A stretch of DNA of 64,000 nucleotides from Streptomyces tubercidicus (lineage in GTDB: Bacteria > Actinomycetota > Actinomycetes > Streptomycetales > Streptomycetaceae), in assembly GCF_027497495.1 (NCBI RefSeq), contig NZ_CP114205.1:5456001-5520000 (forward strand). Direction: 5' to 3'. A program made the translations under genes and the position numbers. This document shows positions 57,177 through 64,000 of the stretch, piece after piece (the stretch's first letter is position 1; the number at the start of each line of letters is the position of its first letter). Under the pieces are notes generated by a model. That model did no database searches. It was not told the origin of the DNA and saw only the letters and a program-made list of their open reading frames with translations.

Positions 57177-59051
57177 GTGCCCGCGACCCCTACGAACGTG
57201 CCGGAGCCGAGCCGTACCGATCCGGCCCTCCTCCGTAACTTCTGCATCATCGCGCACATCGACCACGGCAAGTCGACGCTCGCCGACCGGATGCTTCAGA
57301 TCACCGGTGTCGTCGACCAGCGGCAGATGCGCGCGCAGTACCTCGACCGCATGGACATCGAGCGCGAGCGCGGCATCACGATCAAGTCCCAGGCGGTCCG
57401 GCTGCCCTGGGACCCCTCCGAGGGTGAAGAGGCAAGTGGGACGACCCACATCCTCAACATGATCGACACCCCGGGCCACGTCGACTTCACCTACGAGGTC
57501 TCCCGCTCGCTCGCCGCGTGCGAGGGCTGCATCCTCCTCGTCGACGCCGCCCAGGGGATCGAGGCCCAGACCCTCGCCAACCTGTACCTGGCGATGGAGC
57601 ACGACCTCACGATCATCCCCGTCCTCAACAAGATCGACCTGCCGGCCGCGCAGCCCGAGAAGTTCGCCGCCGAGCTGGCCAATCTGGTCGGCTGCGAGCC
57701 GGAGGACGTCCTGCGGGTCTCCGCCAAGACCGGCGTCGGCGTCGCCGAGCTGCTGGACAAGGTCGTCCGCGAGGTGCCGGCCCCGGTCGGTGTCAAGGAC
57801 GCCCCCGCCCGCGCGATGATCTTCGACTCGGTCTACGACGCCTACCGCGGTGTCGTGACCTATGTGAAGGTCGTCGACGGCACGCTCAGCAAGCGCGAGC
57901 GCATCCGGATGATGTCGACCGGCGCCGCGCACGAGCTGCTGGAAATCGGCACGAACTCCCCGGAGATGAAGGCCGCCGACGGACTGTCCGTCGGTGAGGT
58001 CGGCTATCTGATCACCGGTGTGAAGGACGTCCGGCAGTCCAAGGTGGGTGACACGATCACCCAGCTCAACAAGGGAGCCGAGGAGCCGCTGGGCGGCTAC
58101 AAGGACCCGAAGCCGATGGTGTTCTCGGGGCTGTATCCGCTGGACGGCTCCGACTACCCCGAGCTGCGCGACGCCCTCGACAAGCTCCAGCTCAATGACG
58201 CCGCGCTGGTCTACGAACCGGAGACCTCCGCGGCCCTGGGCTTCGGTTTCCGCGTCGGCTTCCTGGGCCTGCTGCACCTGGAGGTGATCCGGGAGCGCCT
58301 GGAGCGCGAGTTCGGGCTCGATCTGATCGCCACCGCGCCGAACGTGGTCTACCGCGTCGACATGGAGGACCGCACCGAGCACGAGGTCACCAACCCGAGC
58401 GAGTTCCCGACGGGCAAGATCGACAAGGTGCATGAGCCGGTCGTCCGGGCCACGATCCTGGCGCCGAGCGAGTTCATCGGCGCGATCATGGAGCTGTGCC
58501 AGAACCGCCGCGGCAACCTCCTCGGCATGGACTACCTCTCCGAGGACCGCGTCGAGATCCGCTACACCCTGCCGCTCGCCGAGGTCGTCTTCGACTTCTT
58601 CGACCAGCTCAAGTCCAAGACCCGCGGCTATGCCTCGCTGGACTACGAGCCCACCGGCGAGCAGATCGCCGACCTGGTCAAGGTCGACATCCTGCTGCAC
58701 GGCGACAAGGTCGACGCGTTCTCCGCGATCTGCCACAAGGACAAGGCGTACGCGTACGGCGTGCGGCTGGTCGCCAAGCTGCGCGAGCTGATCCCGCGGC
58801 AGAGCTTCGAGGTGCCGATCCAGGCCGCCATCGGCAGCCGGGTCATCGCCCGTGAGACGGTCCGCGCCATCCGGAAGGACGTCCTCGCCAAGTGCTACGG
58901 CGGTGACATCTCCCGTAAGCGGAAGCTGCTGGAGAAGCAGAAGGAAGGCAAGAAGCGGATGAAGATGGTCGGCAGCGTCGAGGTCCCGCAGGAGGCCTTC
59001 ATCGCGGTGCTGTCCTCGGACTCCGACGGCGACGCGAAGGCGAAGAAGTAG
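57177..59051 (+). CDS. lepA: Elongation factor 4 (LepA)
   Basis: A 624-residue translational GTPase that back-translocates or helps assemble ribosomes under stress. The G domain has FCIIAHIDHGKSTLADRM (about 25-42), the G2 RGITIKSQ, the G3 DTPGHVDF and G4 NKIDLP. Later domains carry the LepA-specific YRGVVTYVKVVDG, FGFRVGFLGLLHLEVIRERL and the C-terminal YGGDISRKRKLLEKQKEGKK. GTG 57177 (MPATPTNVPEPSRTDP) was chosen because the preceding sequence is Pro/Arg-rich and non-conserved. It is divergent from rpsT with 270 bases between. Confidence 0.97.
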   Translation: MPATPTNVPEPSRTDPALLRNFCIIAHIDHGKSTLADRMLQITGVVDQRQMRAQYLDRMDIERERGITIKSQAVRLPWDPSEGEEASGTTHILNMIDTPGHVDFTYEVSRSLAACEGCILLVDAAQGIEAQTLANLYLAMEHDLTIIPVLNKIDLPAAQPEKFAAELANLVGCEPEDVLRVSAKTGVGVAELLDKVVREVPAPVGVKDAPARAMIFDSVYDAYRGVVTYVKVVDGTLSKRERIRMMSTGAAHELLEIGTNSPEMKAADGLSVGEVGYLITGVKDVRQSKVGDTITQLNKGAEEPLGGYKDPKPMVFSGLYPLDGSDYPELRDALDKLQLNDAALVYEPETSAALGFGFRVGFLGLLHLEVIRERLEREFGLDLIATAPNVVYRVDMEDRTEHEVTNPSEFPTGKIDKVHEPVVRATILAPSEFIGAIMELCQNRRGNLLGMDYLSEDRVEIRYTLPLAEVVFDFFDQLKSKTRGYASLDYEPTGEQIADLVKVDILLHGDKVDAFSAICHKDKAYAYGVRLVAKLRELIPRQSFEVPIQAAIGSRVIARETVRAIRKDVLAKCYGGDISRKRKLLEKQKEGKKRMKMVGSVEVPQEAFIAVLSSDSDGDAKAKK

Positions 59052-59053
59052 CC

Positions 59054-59110
59054 GCGCAGCCGGTGACGGAGCGCGCAGCCCGTGACGGAGCGCGCAGCCG
59101 GTGACGGCGG
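59054..59110 (+). repeat. 19-bp tandem repeat, three copies, after lepA
   Basis: Unit GCGCAGCCGGTGACGGAGC starts at 59054, 59073 and 59092; copy 2 has one change and copy 3 differs at its end. The remaining ~290 bases to 59400 hold no gene I can support. Confidence 0.85.
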
Positions 59111-59400
59111 CCGCGAAGCGGTGGCGGCAGGGCGTCGGTCCCCATGGCGGGGCCGGCGCCCTGCCGGCTTTCGGGTCGGGCGTCGCCGGGGCCGGTCTCC
59201 GGGGTGGCCGCCCACCGGGCTGAAGGGGCGGTGCGACGCCGGAGGCGGCACGCATCGGGGCTACTGCCCACCCGGCGTGATCGCTGCCCCCACCCCGTGT
59301 GATCTGGTGGGGGTGAGCAGTGCGGAGCGCTATCGGGCTTTGTGTGTGCTACGTGCACCTATCGCATCGGTCGCATCATGAACCGGTAGGTCGCAGCCCC

Positions 59401-59429
59401 TTACGCGTCGGCGGATCGCGCTCTAGTCT
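59401..59429 (+). promoter_or_regulatory. Promoter of the acyl-CoA ligase gene
   Basis: TTACGC (59401-59406), a 17-base spacer and TAGTCT (59424-59429) give a plausible promoter; initiation near 59436. Confidence 0.5.
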
Positions 59430-59443
59430 GATCACTGCTCAAA

Positions 59444-59461
59444 GGTTACTCGCGAGTCACC
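59444..59461 (+). promoter_or_regulatory. Operator-like palindrome before the acyl-CoA ligase gene
   Basis: GGTTACTCG CGAGTCACC is an 18-bp inverted repeat with one mismatched pair, just downstream of the predicted transcription start and 28 bases before the GTG. Its TTACTCGCGAGT core resembles sites of TetR-type fatty-acid regulators. Confidence 0.5.
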
Positions 59462-59489
59462 AGCAACGAAGCGGGCCCCGGAGGACGCC

Positions 59490-61379
<1,890 letters not shown>

Positions 61380-61677
61380 CCGTACGGGGCGAGGCTGACC
61401 TGGCTGCCCCATTACTGCCCTGCTCCGTACCGCCCTGCCCGTACGAGTGAGATCCGGCTGCCGCGGGAACCACCGCGGCAGCCCGACTCGTCCCCGCGGC
61501 CGCCCGTCGTCCGTCCTTCGCCCGTCCTTCACCCGTCGGCCAACTCCCGCGGCGCGTCAGCCGAATTGGTGGCCGCGACCACCCACTTCTGTGACTCAGT
61601 GCTTATGGCTGCGCTCGTTCTGTCACTCTGTCGTTGGCGCATCCGGCGCTGTAGCGGAGCTGCTCGGGAGTTGCTCA
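61380..61677 (+). other. Intergenic region upstream of the SpoIIE-type phosphatase
   Basis: About 300 bp with no gene I can support. The last ~110 bp are less GC-rich (CACTTCTGTGACTCAGTG, CTCGTTCTGTCACTC) and probably contain the promoter, but I see no clear -35/-10 pair. Confidence 0.5.
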
Positions 61678-63813
61678 ATGAGGACGACCACTTCGTCTCC
61701 ACGGGACGACGACGTCACGGCGGCGCGCACGACGAGGGCGGACGGGTTCCCCGGCGGACCCGCGGCCGGGCCTGCCGACGGCCCCGCCGCCCGCTCCTGT
61801 CGGGTCAGCCTGCCCGGTGATCCGCAGGCCGCTGCCGCCGCCCGCCGCTTCGTCCGGGCCACCTTCGCCGACTGGGCCGACCGGCGGCCGGCCGGTGCGG
61901 AGGGTCTGACCGACCGGCTCGTGGAGGAAGCGGTGCTGCTGGTCAGCGAGTTGGTGACGAACGCGGTCGTGCACGCGGGTACCACCGTCGAGCTGCGCTG
62001 CCGGCTGGACCCGGAGGCCGGGCGGGGCGGGGGCGCGGAGTCGTACGGGGACGCGGAGCCGCGCCGGGGCCGCGACCGGGAGGCGTACGAGGCGCCGCAC
62101 CGGGAAGCGGCGCCCGCCCCGGGAGCCGACGCCGACGGCGCGTCCGGCCCCGGCATCGTCATCGAGGTCTCCGACCACCACCCCACCCAGCCGGTCCGCG
62201 CCCGCGCGGAGAGCGCCGCGTCCGAGAACGGCGGTCACGGACTGCAACTGATCAGCGCGGTCGCGGAATCCTGGGGCGTCACCTACCGCCGGGCCATGAA
62301 GACCGTCTGGTTCCGGCTGCCCGTAGGGACCGCGGGCGGCGCCGGGTGGCGCGAGCCGGAGTTCACCCTCGACAACCAGCTGCTCCAGCGTGAGCTGCGG
62401 ACCGCCGAGCTGCTCGCCCCGGCACCGCGCCGGGCCGCCCGCCCGGAATCCGGCGGCGGCCGGGTCGACAACGGCGCCCTCTCCTTCCTCGCCGAGGCCT
62501 CCGATCTGCTCTCCGGCCAGCTCGACGCCGACCAAGTCGCCGCGCTCGCCGCCCAGTTGATCGTGCCCCGGCTCGCCGAGTGGTGCGCGGTGTGGCTGTA
62601 CGACGGCGACGGCGGGGCACCCGGCCGGGGGATCGCCGCGGCCGGTGACGAGCAGCGGCTGGCCGGTGTCTGGCACACCAGCGAGAGCCGGATCGACGCA
62701 CTGCGTACGGCGCTGGAGAAGCAGCCGCCGGAACTCCCGGGCGAGGGCGCGTCCGGCAGCGCGCCGGGGATCGTGCCCTGGCCCTGGCCGTACGAACCGG
62801 GCGGCCACGGCCCCGGCGGCGCCGCACTGGCCTGCCCCCTGGTCGCCGGCGGACGGCGGCTCGGCACCCTGCTGCTCGGACGGGGCGGGATGCCGCACTT
62901 CCCCGACGAGGTGGTCGCGCTGATCGCGGACCTGTGCCGCCGGGCCGCCCGCGCGGTCGCCACCGCCCGCGCCTACAGCCGCCAGGAGCGCATCAGTCAG
63001 GTCCTGCAGCGCAGGCTGCTGCCCCGGGGGCGGGCGCGGGTGCCCGGGGTGGAGTCGGCGGTGGTCTACGAGCCGCGCGAGGGCGCCTGGGCGGGCGGCG
63101 ACTTCTGGGACCTCTTCGACGCCGGGGACGGCCGCTGGTGCTTCGCGCTCGGCGATGTCTGCGGCAGCGGCCCGGAGGCGGCCGCGGTGACCGGGCTGGC
63201 CCGGCCCGTGCTGCGGCTGCTGGCCCGCGACGGGTTCGGCGTCGCGGCGGTGCTCGACCGGCTCAACAAGACCATGGCGCGGGAGGCCGCGGACTCGGTC
63301 GCGGCGGTGGCGGCGGCGGTGGCGGCGGCCGGTGCCGGGGCCGAGGCACCGGTCGAGATCCGCGAGGAGGGCGAACAGGCCCGCTTCCTGTCCCTGCTCT
63401 ACGGCGAGATCGTCCCGTACCCCGGTGGCTCCGGCGGCGCCCGCTGCACCCTCGCCAGCGCCGGGCACCCGCTGCCGCTGGTGCTGGGCATGGACGGCGC
63501 GGTCCGGATCGTGGCTGCGCCGCAAATGCTGCTGGGGGTGGTGGAGGACGCGTCGTACGTAAGCGAATCGTTTGACCTCTGCCCAGGGGAGACGCTGCTG
63601 TGCGTCACCGACGGGGTGACCGAGCGGCGCTCGGGGCGGCGGCTCTTCGACGACGAGGACGGACTGGCCACCGCGCTCGCCGCCGGCGCCGGCCTGGGCG
63701 CCACCGCCCTCGCCGACCACATCCGCAGCACCGTGCACGCCTTCGGCCCCACCCCGCCCGATGACGACCTGGCCCTGCTGGTCCTCCAGGCGTCGCCGCC
63801 CGGGGTGTCCTGA
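61678..63813 (+). CDS. SpoIIE-type PP2C phosphatase with N-terminal HATPase and GAF domains
   Basis: A 711-residue multi-domain regulator. Residues ~40-220 are a RsbW-like HATPase domain with an intact N-box (LLVSELVTNAVVHA) and HGLQLISAVAESWGV. It is split by ~50 residues of Arg/Glu/Ala-rich sequence before IVIEVSDHHP. A GAF-like domain (about 260-440: LADQVAALAAQLIVPRLAEW-type helix, CAVWLYDGDGG, ALACPLVAGGRRLGTLLLGR) and the SpoIIE PP2C domain (about 460-705) follow, with GGDFWDLFDAGDGRWCFALG, GDVCGSG, CTLASAGHPLPL and the final PDDDLALLVL metal Asp. It could both phosphorylate and dephosphorylate an anti-sigma antagonist in a partner-switch cascade (family knowledge). ATG 61678 has GGGAG upstream. 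Confidence 0.88.
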   Translation: MRTTTSSPRDDDVTAARTTRADGFPGGPAAGPADGPAARSCRVSLPGDPQAAAAARRFVRATFADWADRRPAGAEGLTDRLVEEAVLLVSELVTNAVVHAGTTVELRCRLDPEAGRGGGAESYGDAEPRRGRDREAYEAPHREAAPAPGADADGASGPGIVIEVSDHHPTQPVRARAESAASENGGHGLQLISAVAESWGVTYRRAMKTVWFRLPVGTAGGAGWREPEFTLDNQLLQRELRTAELLAPAPRRAARPESGGGRVDNGALSFLAEASDLLSGQLDADQVAALAAQLIVPRLAEWCAVWLYDGDGGAPGRGIAAAGDEQRLAGVWHTSESRIDALRTALEKQPPELPGEGASGSAPGIVPWPWPYEPGGHGPGGAALACPLVAGGRRLGTLLLGRGGMPHFPDEVVALIADLCRRAARAVATARAYSRQERISQVLQRRLLPRGRARVPGVESAVVYEPREGAWAGGDFWDLFDAGDGRWCFALGDVCGSGPEAAAVTGLARPVLRLLARDGFGVAAVLDRLNKTMAREAADSVAAVAAAVAAAGAGAEAPVEIREEGEQARFLSLLYGEIVPYPGGSGGARCTLASAGHPLPLVLGMDGAVRIVAAPQMLLGVVEDASYVSESFDLCPGETLLCVTDGVTERRSGRRLFDDEDGLATALAAGAGLGATALADHIRSTVHAFGPTPPDDDLALLVLQASPPGVS

Positions 63814-63865
63814 GGCACAGCGGCGCCGGACGGACGGCGCCCCGCCATGACGGACAATGGATCCC

Positions 63866-64000
63866 ATGCCTTCCGCACTGCCTGATGGTGAGCCGATGCC
63901 CGAGGACGGGGCGCTGCCCGGTCATACGCCGGGCGGGACCGCCGGGCGGCCCCTCGGCTTCTATCTGCATGTGCCGTACTGCGCGACCCGCTGCGGCTAC
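63866..64000 (+). CDS. hemW: HemW/coproporphyrinogen-III-oxidase-like radical SAM protein, N-terminus (cut by window edge)
   Basis: 45 codons are visible: a Pro/Gly-rich 28-residue lead (MPSALPDGEPMPEDGALPG) and then RPLGFYLHVPYCATRCGY. This is the start of the HemN/HemW radical SAM core with the first two cysteines of CxxxCxxC; the third lies just beyond the window edge. HemW transfers heme in the cell and is often mis-named coproporphyrinogen oxidase. Start ATG 63866; ATG 63896 is possible. It is 52 bases after the phosphatase stop. Confidence 0.85.
   Translation, partial: MPSALPDGEPMPEDGALPGHTPGGTAGRPLGFYLHVPYCATRCGY

Overview
The window is a GC-rich (about 72% G+C by eye) chromosomal segment of a streptomycete. 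The codon bias, the tRNA-Ala genes without an encoded CCA end, and above all the gene order point to this. That order is valS, folC, ndk, mreBCD, pbp2, rodA, radical-SAM pair, rne, rplU, rpmA, obg, proB, proA, nadD, LCP, rsfS, leuS, comEA, comEC, holA, rpsT, lepA, and it matches, as I remember it, the SCO2555-SCO2615 block of Streptomyces coelicolor. Nothing looks like a phage, IS element, integrative element or CRISPR array; this is core chromosome with small lineage-specific insertions.

Layout. 1-5 kb: end of valS, an extra PbpA-like class B penicillin-binding protein, folC with a small membrane partner, ndk. 5-12 kb: the cell-shape/spore-wall cluster mreB-mreC-mreD-pbp2-rodA. 11.7-14 kb: a degenerate RsbW-like ATPase domain and a CYTH-CHAD polyphosphate protein. 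14-19 kb: a B12-binding-type radical SAM protein and its DUF2344 partner, separated by a GNAT acetyltransferase and an unusual membrane protein built of 12-residue repeats. 19-25 kb: giant RNase E/G with disordered flanks, then L21, L27 and the Obg GTPase. 25-27 kb: a membrane-anchored CDP-glycerol glycerophosphotransferase-type protein on the minus strand. 28-34 kb: proB and proA, two related single-span membrane proteins, and an M48 metalloprotease. 34-38.6 kb: two tiny membrane proteins, nadD, an LCP-type protein (positional counterpart of the S. coelicolor spore-wall protein PdtA), rsfS, and a phosphoglycerate-mutase-like phosphatase. 38.7-41.2 kb: two identical tRNA-Ala(GGC) genes flanking two zinc-ribbon mini-proteins and a GT87-type transferase. 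41.5-48.8 kb: secreted S53 peptidase, leuS with a leucine leader peptide and attenuator, a coiled-coil membrane protein, DegV. 48.9-56 kb: comEA-comEC, arylamine N-acetyltransferase, holA. 56-64 kb: rpsT, lepA, long-chain acyl-CoA ligase, a SpoIIE-type phosphatase with its own HATPase domain, and the start of hemW.

How the genes fit together. Two themes dominate: translation and ribosome assembly (valS, leuS, rplU, rpmA, rpsT, obg, rsfS, lepA, tRNAs, rne), and envelope/spore-wall construction (mre cluster, two class B PBPs, RodA, CDP-glycerol transferase, LCP protein). The observations most worth following up are the leucine leader peptide with terminator ahead of leuS; TTA (bldA-type) codons found, in a scan by eye, only in comEA and comEC, together with a consensus DnaA box upstream of comEA; the 12-residue-repeat membrane protein; the paired membrane proteins sharing a SVVFDE-type motif; and a palindrome placed like a repressor operator at the acyl-CoA ligase promoter. 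All calls come from reading the sequence only; no search was run.
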